5,098 nucleotides of DNA from JBOGWA01 sp050693155 (GTDB lineage Bacteria > Actinomycetota > UBA4738 > CALAEC01): positions 1-5,098 of the forward strand of contig JBOGWA010000136.1 of NCBI GenBank assembly GCA_050693155.1, in the 5' to 3' direction. A program made the translations under genes and the position numbers. The first letter of the stretch is position 1. The number at the start of each line of letters is the position of its first letter. The notes beneath the pieces are model-generated. The model saw only the letters and a list, made by a program, of their open reading frames with translations. It had not been told where the DNA came from and did no database searches. This document shows, in pieces, positions 1 to 5,098 of the stretch.

Positions 1-1
1 C

Positions 2-271
2 AGCTACACGGGGTTCGTTGCTGATGCACCCGCACCCGACGAAAACGACGGCGAAGGTATCGAGCCGTCGCTCGTCTGGAACGACGGCCCAACGGTCGTG
101 GGTGAGGTTTCGATCAATGTCGTAAACGCCGACGAGATCGTGCTCACGACACTGTCCGAGGCCGACGACCAGCCGTTCTGCCTGGCCAGTAGCGAAACGA
201 CTGGCGGCGGTACGGCTCGCGGTGACGAGGACGCGGCCACTTTTGCGACCTGCGGTCCGGACGACTGGTAA
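2..271 (+). CDS. Probable type IV major pilin, C-terminal 89 residues (5' end outside window)
   Basis: The open frame enters from the left edge and stops at TAA 269-271; no start or N-terminal pilin helix is visible. The 89 residues look like the globular C-terminal part of a type IV pilin of the actinobacterial kind: a strongly acidic segment (APDENDGEG), alternating hydrophobic strands (VVGEVSINVV, EIVLTTLSE), then a Cys pair at partial residues 60 (QPFCLASS) and 84 (FATCGPDDW), 23 residues apart, close to the C-terminus. Such a pair usually closes the disulfide D-loop of type IV pilins, which stabilises the subunit outside the cell. The context supports this: minor pilin genes and a prepilin peptidase follow, and a strong hairpin lies 17 bp after the stop, as expected for a highly expressed pilin with its own transcript. 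It could instead be another pilin-like subunit, because the diagnostic N-terminus is missing. Confidence 0.68.
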   Translation, partial: SYTGFVADAPAPDENDGEGIEPSLVWNDGPTVVGEVSINVVNADEIVLTTLSEADDQPFCLASSETTGGGTARGDEDAATFATCGPDDW

Positions 272-288
272 ACCAGATCGGGGCAATA

Positions 289-320
289 CGAAAGGGGCGG
301 GCTTCGGCCCGCCCCTTTCG
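289..320 (+). terminator. Perfect 14-bp hairpin with UUCG tetraloop, probable terminator of the pilin gene
   Basis: The left arm is 289-302, the loop TTCG is 303-306 and the right arm 307-320 is its exact reverse complement, giving 14 uninterrupted pairs closed as C(UUCG)G, an exceptionally stable tetraloop. It starts 17 bp after the pilin stop. No U-tract follows (CCTGTTCAG), so it is either a U-less intrinsic terminator, as is common in GC-rich actinobacteria, or a 3' stabilising hairpin that lets some transcription continue into the minor pilin operon. Confidence 0.8.
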
Positions 321-336
321 CCTGTTCAGAACGGGC
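320..336 (+). promoter_or_regulatory. Small imperfect palindrome in the leader of the minor pilin operon
   Basis: The core GTTC-A-GAAC (324-332) is a perfect 9-bp odd palindrome. It extends to 320-336 with a single T/G mismatch (323/333). A second GAAC lies at 341-344, so CTGTTC (322-327) also pairs with GAACAG (341-346). The element sits between the terminator hairpin and the first minor pilin gene, where an operator or 5' leader structure would be expected. It may be chance in GC-rich DNA, and no known operator is recognised. Confidence 0.25.
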
Positions 337-378
337 CTGCGAACAGCCGATACATGTCCTGAGGCACGTCCCCCTCGA

Positions 379-945
379 GTGAGGCATGTCTCGAAGAAGA
401 TGACCGGGAGGCTCCGCACGCGACGCCGAGAGGGCGGGTTCACCATCATCGAGCTGATGGTGGCCCTGTTCATCGCCGGCATCCTGTTCGCAATCGCCGT
501 TCCGACCATTCAAAACTACGTCGCGATCCAACAGCTCCGGGGTCGGGCCCGCGAAGTGACCGATGTGCTCCGGACCGCGCGCAATCTGGCAATGGACGAG
601 GGTGTGCCTCGGTACGTCCTTTTCCGGTCCGGGGACCCGCCGAGCTACCAGTTCTACCGGTTCGACCCTGATGAGGGTGAGGCCGGCGCCTGGGTCGAGG
701 AAGGTCGCCAAATCGAGCTGGAAGGGGTGGCGTTCGATGCGCTCACCGACGTCACCTTCCCGGCTCTGCCAGAGACTCCAACGACCGGCTCCTCGGTCCC
801 GGCGGACGCGGCCTATTTCGGCACCCGAGGTCGCTACACGAACGGCGCCCTGATCGGCCCCTACACCGTGACGCTCCACGGAGGGCTCGGCAAGACGGCG
901 ACGCTCACGTTCTACCCGCGGACGGGGCAGGTGACCGGCGTATGA
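379..945 (+). CDS. FimT/GspH-type pseudopilin (type IV pilus minor pilin)
   Basis: A prepilin of 188 residues, first gene of the minor pilin operon. A basic leader (RLRTRRREGG) ends at Gly20. Cleavage there gives a mature protein starting FTIIELMVALFIAGIL, with Phe+1 and the Glu5 needed for pilus assembly, and the hydrophobic helix runs over residues 21-43. The next stretch (residues 52-78, LRGRAREVTDVLRTARNLAMD) and the C-terminal TLTFYPRTGQV match the GspH/FimT pattern, in which an amphipathic helix leads into a small beta domain. It has no Cys. The start is uncertain: GTG 379 gives a 20-residue leader and ATG 400 one of 13 residues; neither has a well-spaced Shine-Dalgarno (GAGG lies 14-15 nt away in both cases). 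The mature protein is the same either way. The stop overlaps the next start as ATGA. Expected role: part of the inner-membrane/tip priming complex. In some bacteria FimT-like pilins bind DNA for uptake; this is not shown here. Confidence 0.88.
   Translation: MRHVSKKMTGRLRTRRREGGFTIIELMVALFIAGILFAIAVPTIQNYVAIQQLRGRAREVTDVLRTARNLAMDEGVPRYVLFRSGDPPSYQFYRFDPDEGEAGAWVEEGRQIELEGVAFDALTDVTFPALPETPTTGSSVPADAAYFGTRGRYTNGALIGPYTVTLHGGLGKTATLTFYPRTGQVTGV
929..934 (+). promoter_or_regulatory. Ribosome binding site of the PilV-type gene
   Basis: AGGTGA lies 7 nt before ATG 942 and inside the last codons of the preceding gene. It matches the anti-Shine-Dalgarno consensus and fixes the start at 942. Together with the ATGA overlap it suggests both coupled and independent initiation. 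Confidence 0.6.
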
Positions 946-2651
946 GCAGGGGAGCCCACGAGCGGGCGAGGCGATTCTTCACGCTGGCCCGCGATGAAGG
1001 CGGGTTTACGTTGATAGAACTTGCCGTCGCCGTCGGGCTCTTCGCAATCGTGCTTACCAGCATCTCGCTCCTCTTCGAGCGTGCCCTCACCACCACCGGC
1101 CGCTCTCGCTTCGATCAACTCGGAAAGACGCTTGCTCAGGAGAAGCTCGAGGAGATCCGGAGCCTCCCGTACTACGTGGCGAAGCGCACGGATGCGCGAG
1201 ACGTGGACATCCTCGATCGCTACTTCCCCGCGATCACGGACCGGGTCAGCCCTCCGGGCACCTATGACTCGGCCACCGACGTTTGGGCGTACTCAAACCC
1301 TGAGACGGTCACGCCGACGGGCTCGCTCCAATTCACTCGAACGGTGGCCGTGCAGTTCGTCCGCGTGGAGACGAACGGGAGTGTGTCGCCTGTCGAGCCG
1401 ATCGATGGCTACAACAGCGACGACCTGGATCGCGATCGCCCGGCCAGTGATTCCCTGAAGGTAACGGTGACGGTTGCCTGGACGAGTCAGGCGCAGGCGC
1501 GGTCGGTGGCGCTCGACACGGTCATCTCGAGTACGCGGCAGGAAGAGCCCAAGGTAGAGGCAACGGGGTCGGTCTTGGGTCTCCAGGTCACCGGGCTCAC
1601 CTTCGTCGATGGGGACGCGAACGGAGTCGCTGCCGACATCCTGGCGGAGCTAGCCAAGGGCGAGCTGACGTTCCGAGAGGTCGCCCAGCTAACGTCGCAG
1701 GCTTCCGCAGATGCGCTCGAGATCGTCGAACGAAACCCCGGAACCAACGTTCCCCTCCAGGATCCTTTGCCGTCGGGCGGTGAATCGGCTTCGACCGCGC
1801 CGAATTCGGGTACGGGGACCAGCCAGTCGGGGGCGGACTCGCTGGCGGCAGGGTCGATGTTCTCGATCAACGAGCCCTTTGCGACGATCGCATCGTGGGG
1901 CTCTTCGGAGAGTGCGGCGACATCGGCTGCTCGCGTTTCCCCGCAACACACCATCAACCCCGAAGGCAGTGCGACGATCAACCTGGGGGGCGTCGTCCTG
2001 AATGCCCGGAACGAGGGCGAGCAGGATCCGCTCCAGATGCTCCGGACGACCTCCCTCGTCGCCGAGATTCTCCAGCGTTCAACTCCGCAGCAGACCACGG
2101 TGGAGGGATCGGTGGACCTGGGCGGCGTCCAGATTTGGGCATCCCGCGATTTCTTGGCGGATCCCAACTACGCGGGCACCGTGCTCATCGATGCCGTCCA
2201 CGTCGACGTCGAGAGCTCAGCGGGAGAGGGTCCGATCGTGACAACGGTGAACTGGGCGGTCGAGGGACTCCGGATCTGGGACCCGCAAGCTGGCGCCTAC
2301 ACCGACTCGTGGACCTTCGGTTTCAGCAGCTTGTGCGGCGGATGGGTGGGCCAGTCGCCCGAGACCGGAGGGGAGTGCGGAGCAACGTTCGAGAACCCGA
2401 ACCCCATCGTGATCCCCGCCGCCTACGCAGGGGAGGGGGGAACTACCTCGCTCGTCATCACGACAGGAGCAACCGTGCGGGACTCCACTTCGGATGCTGG
2501 AATTGGAGCCTCGGGCGCCCAGGCCGCACAAAAGAACGTCATCACGATCACCACTCGAGATGATGTCCTTGGGGCGGCGGCGCTCGAGCCCATGTTCGTT
2601 GGACTGGGAGACGCGAACTCCAATGTGTCGTACGTGGAGCATGAGCATTAG
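942..2651 (+). CDS. PilV-type minor pilin with a ~370-residue C-terminal extension
   Basis: A prepilin of 569 residues, far longer than typical PilV proteins (about 130-250). The leader ends DEGG at Gly21; the mature start FTLIELAVAVGLFAIVLTSI has Phe+1 and Glu5, and the helix covers 22-44. The PilV signature follows: LAQEKLEEIRSLPYY around residues 65-79, then a beta domain ending in VTVTVAWTSQ and VALDTVISSTR (to about 199). From about 200 the protein has no domain that I recognise: a VDGDANG acidic loop (222-228), a Ser/Thr/Gly-rich low-complexity linker (about 270-300), two similar short units (EGSATINLGGVVLNARN at 341 and EGSVDLGGVQIWASRD at 388), and Cys465 and Cys479, a likely disulfide pair. 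It ends VEHEH. ATG 942 overlaps the previous stop and has a good AGGTGA. The PilV assignment is firm. A surface or tip function for the extension is inference from its size, linker and extracytoplasmic location. Confidence 0.87.
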   Translation: MSRGAHERARRFFTLARDEGGFTLIELAVAVGLFAIVLTSISLLFERALTTTGRSRFDQLGKTLAQEKLEEIRSLPYYVAKRTDARDVDILDRYFPAITDRVSPPGTYDSATDVWAYSNPETVTPTGSLQFTRTVAVQFVRVETNGSVSPVEPIDGYNSDDLDRDRPASDSLKVTVTVAWTSQAQARSVALDTVISSTRQEEPKVEATGSVLGLQVTGLTFVDGDANGVAADILAELAKGELTFREVAQLTSQASADALEIVERNPGTNVPLQDPLPSGGESASTAPNSGTGTSQSGADSLAAGSMFSINEPFATIASWGSSESAATSAARVSPQHTINPEGSATINLGGVVLNARNEGEQDPLQMLRTTSLVAEILQRSTPQQTTVEGSVDLGGVQIWASRDFLADPNYAGTVLIDAVHVDVESSAGEGPIVTTVNWAVEGLRIWDPQAGAYTDSWTFGFSSLCGGWVGQSPETGGECGATFENPNPIVIPAAYAGEGGTTSLVITTGATVRDSTSDAGIGASGAQAAQKNVITITTRDDVLGAAALEPMFVGLGDANSNVSYVEHEH

Positions 2652-3261
2652 CCGCACGCGAGACGAGGGTGGCTACACGCTCATCGAGTTCGCCGTGTCC
2701 CTGCTCGTCCTGGGGATCTTCCTCTCTTTCGCGACGCCGTTCATGTTCGGCCAGCTCCGCGCGGCGAAACGGACGGAGGATCGACTGGACCTCCAGCAGA
2801 GCGCACGCGGCACGCTCCGGACATTGGTTCGGGACCTCCGCCAGGCCGAAACGCTCTATCAGCTAGAGAATCCGAGTGGGAAGACCACGATGTCCTTCTG
2901 GGTGGACTTCAACGGGAATGGGACGGTCGAGACGTCGAACGAGAGGATCACGTACTACGTCAAACAAGGAACAAACACCCTCTATCGAGGACCGAAGTGG
3001 AATGAAGGCCAGCCGATCGCTGAGGACGTCCAGGCTCTTACCTTCACCATGTTTGGCTCGAATCTGGCGTTCGACACGGATGGCGATGGAACCGTCACCG
3101 AAACCGAATTGAATCCGGGTGAGACGCCCGGTGCGATCGTCTGGGACCCGTCCGACCTCGCGAACGTCACCCGGATTCGGGTCACGCTCTCGGTCGCCAC
3201 GGGTGGGACCACCCAGACGTACTCGGGAGATGCGTGGCTCCGGAACCGGGTGGTCGGATGA
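2641..3261 (+). CDS. PilW-type minor pilin with an EF-hand-like calcium loop
   Basis: A prepilin of 206 residues. The leader MSISRTRDEGG is cut after Gly11; the mature start YTLIEFAVSLLVLGIFLSF has Tyr at +1 instead of Phe but keeps Glu5. The helix is 12-33, followed by a basic stretch and QQSARGTLRTLVRDLRQAETLY, the usual PilW/PilJ-type helix. The beta domain contains MSFWVDFNGNGTVE, ITYYVKQGTNTLYRGPKW and EDVQALTFTMF, a recurrent layout in PilW-like proteins. Residues 145-156 (DTDGDGTVTETE) fit the 12-residue EF-hand loop at 1, 3, 5, 6, 8, 9 and 12; residues 89-100 (DFNGNGTVETSN) are a degenerate version. No Cys. ATG 2641 is chosen because it gives an 11-residue leader and an 11-bp overlap with the PilV-type gene; GGAG lies only 1 nt before it, so ATG 2623 (GGGAG 12 nt away) is possible and gives the same mature protein. 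The stop overlaps the next start as ATGA. Role: pilus priming/tip complex. Confidence 0.87.
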   Translation: MSISRTRDEGGYTLIEFAVSLLVLGIFLSFATPFMFGQLRAAKRTEDRLDLQQSARGTLRTLVRDLRQAETLYQLENPSGKTTMSFWVDFNGNGTVETSNERITYYVKQGTNTLYRGPKWNEGQPIAEDVQALTFTMFGSNLAFDTDGDGTVTETELNPGETPGAIVWDPSDLANVTRIRVTLSVATGGTTQTYSGDAWLRNRVVG

Positions 3262-4691
3262 TCTTCGAGCGGCTCCGGGACGAGCGGGGTGTGGCGGCGA
3301 TCACCGTCCTGCTCGTCACGGTCGTGCTCAGCCTGTCCGGCGCCATCGTTGTGTACTCGGCGACCACGGAGCTCGGGATCGGGGCCCGAGATCGCCGCGC
3401 GGAGGACGCTTTCTCCGCTGCCGAGGGGGGTCTCGACATCGCGGCCGCGCGCCTCTTCCGGCAGCCGACGTGGTCCGACGAGATCGTCAGCGCAGGATAT
3501 CAGTGCTTGAACAACCCCCTCGTCGACGACGCTCGTGAGGAGCGAGACGCGGCGACGGACGCGGTCTGCGGCATTCGAATCACGTCGCCCGTCGCCGGCG
3601 GTCGGTTCATCGCTCCGATAACCGGTCGTCCGTTCATCGAGTACACGGTGGTTTCAAAGGCGATCGAGGGAAGGACGGTGAACCGCACGCTCGCTGCGAC
3701 GTACCGGCTCGACGCCCTGGACATTCCCTTTGGCTTGTTCGTGAATGGGAACGTTGATCTCAACGGCACGCCCGATCTGCTGTGCATCAGCATGCTGGTG
3801 AACGGGACGGTCACTTCACGCCAGAAGCTCAGCACGGACTGCAACGGAAACGGGGCGCAGCTCTTCGACGACCCGGATCTTGCGTGGAACTTCCACCGGG
3901 ACCGCATTACCTCGGAACCGGCCCCGGATATGTGTGGATCGGTTGGGTGCACCGGCGTTTTCTCCAACTTCCAGAACTTCTCGAAGAAGGAGAAGATCAG
4001 CGACGAGATTCATTACGCAGGTCCGAGCCTTCCACCCCTTGCGCCGAGCTCTTCGGCCTTCCCCCGGGACCGGGATGTTCACCAGACCAAGCTCGACGGG
4101 GGAGAGCAGATCCCTGTCGTCCGCCTGCCATCGGAGGAGATCCTGGAGCCGATGGACCAGCTCAAGGCGATTGCGGACGCGCAGGAGCTCTACTTCGACT
4201 TCCGGAATGGGGACCAGGACAACGTGCAGATGCAGCCCGGGGACATTGGAGCCCCGGATGGCGAGTTCGCTCCAAACGTCGTCGTCTATTTCGATGCGGA
4301 CGCCGACGACACGATTGGCTGGAAGGTCGATCTGATCCCGGGCAGCACCGAATCCGACATCCTGCACACCAACTCGGCGGGACAGCGGGTGGGGCCGCCC
4401 TCGGGGGTGCTCGTGGTCCGGGGCGGGAGCCTCCAGATGGAGTCGAACACGCAGTGGTCCGGCGCGGCCTTCGTGCCTGAGGGCACGTTCCGCGTCCTCG
4501 GCGGCGCCTCGTTCACCGGCACGATCTACGCAAACGGTTTCGAGTCTGAGGGTGGGAACTCAACGATCCGGCTAACTCCAGAGTGGTTCGGGAACCTGCC
4601 GACCGGCCTCGCAAGAGTGCTTCGTACGGGCTTCTTCGAATGCGAGCCGTACCAGGTCTACGCTCCCGGCTCGCCCTGCGAATCAGCCTAA
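3258..4691 (+). CDS. PilX-type pilus assembly protein with a long glycine-rich beta-type C-terminal region
   Basis: The protein has 477 residues, against about 150-200 for classical PilX. The N-terminus MIFERLRDERG then VAAITVLLVTVVLSLSGAIVVYS (helix 12-33) and RDRRAEDAFSAAEGGLDIAAARL (46-66) is the PilX_N pattern. As is usual for PilX/GspK-like proteins, it departs from the standard prepilin: Val at +1 and Thr instead of Glu at +5. The region about 155-195 (FGLFVNGNVDLNGTPD, LVNGTVTS) and the region about 380-440 (GVLVVRGGSLQMES, WSGAAFVPEGTFRVLGG, FTGTIYANGF) show short repeated V-x-G-x strand units that suggest a stacked beta or beta-helix fold. Eight Cys (83, 104, 176, 195, 226, 231, 462, 474) could form four disulfides. 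DADADD (346-351) is an acidic, calcium-loop-like segment. The start ATG 3258 overlaps the previous stop (ATGA); its Shine-Dalgarno is weak, so translation is probably coupled. Role: member of the minor pilin tip complex; function of the large C-terminal part unknown. Confidence 0.85.
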   Translation: MIFERLRDERGVAAITVLLVTVVLSLSGAIVVYSATTELGIGARDRRAEDAFSAAEGGLDIAAARLFRQPTWSDEIVSAGYQCLNNPLVDDAREERDAATDAVCGIRITSPVAGGRFIAPITGRPFIEYTVVSKAIEGRTVNRTLAATYRLDALDIPFGLFVNGNVDLNGTPDLLCISMLVNGTVTSRQKLSTDCNGNGAQLFDDPDLAWNFHRDRITSEPAPDMCGSVGCTGVFSNFQNFSKKEKISDEIHYAGPSLPPLAPSSSAFPRDRDVHQTKLDGGEQIPVVRLPSEEILEPMDQLKAIADAQELYFDFRNGDQDNVQMQPGDIGAPDGEFAPNVVVYFDADADDTIGWKVDLIPGSTESDILHTNSAGQRVGPPSGVLVVRGGSLQMESNTQWSGAAFVPEGTFRVLGGASFTGTIYANGFESEGGNSTIRLTPEWFGNLPTGLARVLRTGFFECEPYQVYAPGSPCESA

Positions 4692-4702
4692 GTACCTCGT
4701 CT

Positions 4703-4706
4703 AGGA
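4703..4706 (+). promoter_or_regulatory. Ribosome binding site of the prepilin peptidase gene
   Basis: AGGA lies 7 nt before ATG 4714 in the 22-bp gap after the PilX-type gene. An in-frame TAG at 4702-4704 excludes any upstream start, so 4714 is the only plausible start. No terminator or promoter is visible in the gap, so the peptidase probably shares the minor pilin transcript. Confidence 0.55.
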
Positions 4707-4713
4707 TCGCTGG

Positions 4714-5098
4714 ATGAGGGTCGCGATCTTCGCGGTGCTTGGTCTTCTGGCCGGGTCCTTCCTGACCGTTGTCGTGTACCGAGTGCCGCGACGGGAGTCG
4801 ATCGTCTCCCCAGGGTCGAGGTGCCTCGCGTGCGGAACGGGGATCCGCGCCCTCGACAACATCCCGGTCGTCTCGTACCTTGCCTTGCGCTGCCGCTGCC
4901 GCAACTGCGGAGAGCGGATCTCGCCCGAGTACCCGCTCACGGAGCTCACGACCGCCGGGTTGTTCGTGGCAGCCGCGTTGCTCCTCGAGCCTTTGTATGC
5001 GGCCTCGCTGGTTGCCCTTTTCCTCGCGCTGATGCTGGCGATCGGCCTAATCGACGCGCGGCACAAGATCGTTCCGAACCGGATCGTCTACCCGGCTC
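4714..5098 (+). CDS. pilD: Prepilin peptidase (type IV leader peptidase, A24 family), N-terminal 128 residues
   Basis: The gene runs off the right edge; 128 residues are present of about 240-290 usual. This inner-membrane aspartic protease removes the leader of type IV prepilins and in many members methylates the new N-terminus. Residues 1-24 form the first membrane helix with GLLAGSFLTVVVYRVPR, the family's opening motif (usually GSFLNVVIYRLP; here Thr18 replaces Asn). The cytoplasmic domain carries two CxxC pairs, Cys37/Cys40 (RCLACG) and Cys62/Cys65 (CRNCGE), the zinc-binding tetracysteine of the bifunctional DiS_P_DiS type, plus DNIPVVSYLALR and ISPEYPLTELTT. An extra Cys60 stands where Gly is usual (LRCRCRNC). 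Hydrophobic segments are about 81-92 and 96-113. Asp114 in IGLIDARHKIVPN is the first catalytic Asp; the second (GxGD motif) lies beyond the window. Its substrates are presumably the pilins encoded just upstream. Confidence 0.95.
   Translation, partial: MRVAIFAVLGLLAGSFLTVVVYRVPRRESIVSPGSRCLACGTGIRALDNIPVVSYLALRCRCRNCGERISPEYPLTELTTAGLFVAAALLLEPLYAASLVALFLALMLAIGLIDARHKIVPNRIVYPA

Noticed and set aside
325..354. Sigma-70-like promoter (TTCAGA, 18 nt, GATACA) before the minor pilin operon
   Set aside because: Both hexamers match the consensus poorly, about half of the -10 positions, so this cannot be told from chance.
4..879. Long minus-strand open frame (291 codons) across the pilin end, terminator and FimT-type gene
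   Set aside because: It runs antisense through a terminator hairpin and two well-supported genes; its protein is Arg/Pro/Gly-rich with no recognisable domain. This is typical of open antisense frames in GC-rich DNA.
1605..1640. Dockerin-like module in the PilV-type extension
   Set aside because: DGDANG followed by VAADILAEL recalls a dockerin calcium loop, but the spacing of the later ligands is wrong and no second repeat is present.
1487..2167. Minus-strand open frame inside the PilV-type gene (226 codons)
   Set aside because: It lies antisense to a continuous coding frame and has a low-complexity Ser/Pro/Arg composition, with no motif or ribosome binding site to support it.
2494..2640. 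N-terminal extension of the PilW-type gene upstream to 2494
   Set aside because: The added residues are Arg/Pro/Ser-rich readthrough of the PilV-type gene in another frame and would give a leader of about 60 residues, unlike any prepilin.
3234..3257. Start of the PilX-type gene at 3234
   Set aside because: It would add only MAPEPGGR and lose the ATGA overlap that matches the other junction; ATG 3258 gives a normal basic leader.
3816..4367. Minus-strand open frame inside the PilX-type gene (183 codons)
   Set aside because: Same reasoning: shadow of a confident gene, no recognisable domain.
1..5098. tRNA, rRNA, CRISPR array, insertion sequence or attachment site
   Set aside because: Apart from the terminator hairpin and small palindrome, no cloverleaf, regularly spaced repeats, transposase gene or terminal inverted repeats were seen; nearly all of the window is coding.

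Overview
This window is part of a type IV pilus locus, read entirely on the + strand, from a GC-rich bacterium. The pilin C-terminus style (a Cys pair in a short acidic tail), the fimT-pilV-pilW-pilX-pilD order and the U-less GC terminator fit a deep-branching actinomycete (Thermoleophilia- or Acidimicrobiia-like). That placement is inference from style and was not tested.

Layout: (1) positions 2-271, the C-terminal end of a probable major pilin, cut by the left edge. (2) 289-320, a perfect 14-bp hairpin with a UUCG loop, probably the terminator of the pilin gene, followed by about 58 bp of leader that carries a small palindrome. (3) 379-4691, four tightly packed genes for prepilin-like proteins: a FimT/GspH-type pseudopilin, a very long PilV-type minor pilin, a PilW-type minor pilin and a PilX-type protein. 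All three junctions overlap (ATGA, 11 bp, ATGA), so they are almost certainly one translationally coupled operon. (4) 4714 to the right edge, the N-terminal half of a PilD-type prepilin peptidase, 22 bp after the PilX-type gene and with its own ribosome binding site.

How they work together: the peptidase cuts the short basic leaders after Gly, and the FimT, PilV, PilW and PilX set is expected to form the priming and tip complex on which the major pilin polymerises. The assembly ATPases, the PilC-type platform protein and PilMNO do not lie in the window. No PilY1-type tip adhesin is seen. The large C-terminal extensions of the PilV-type (about 370 residues) and PilX-type (about 400 residues) proteins are the least explained part. 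Acidic calcium-loop-like motifs recur in three of the minor pilins, with one near-perfect EF-hand loop in the PilW-type protein. Nothing here requires a new class of system; the novelty, if any, is in those extensions.
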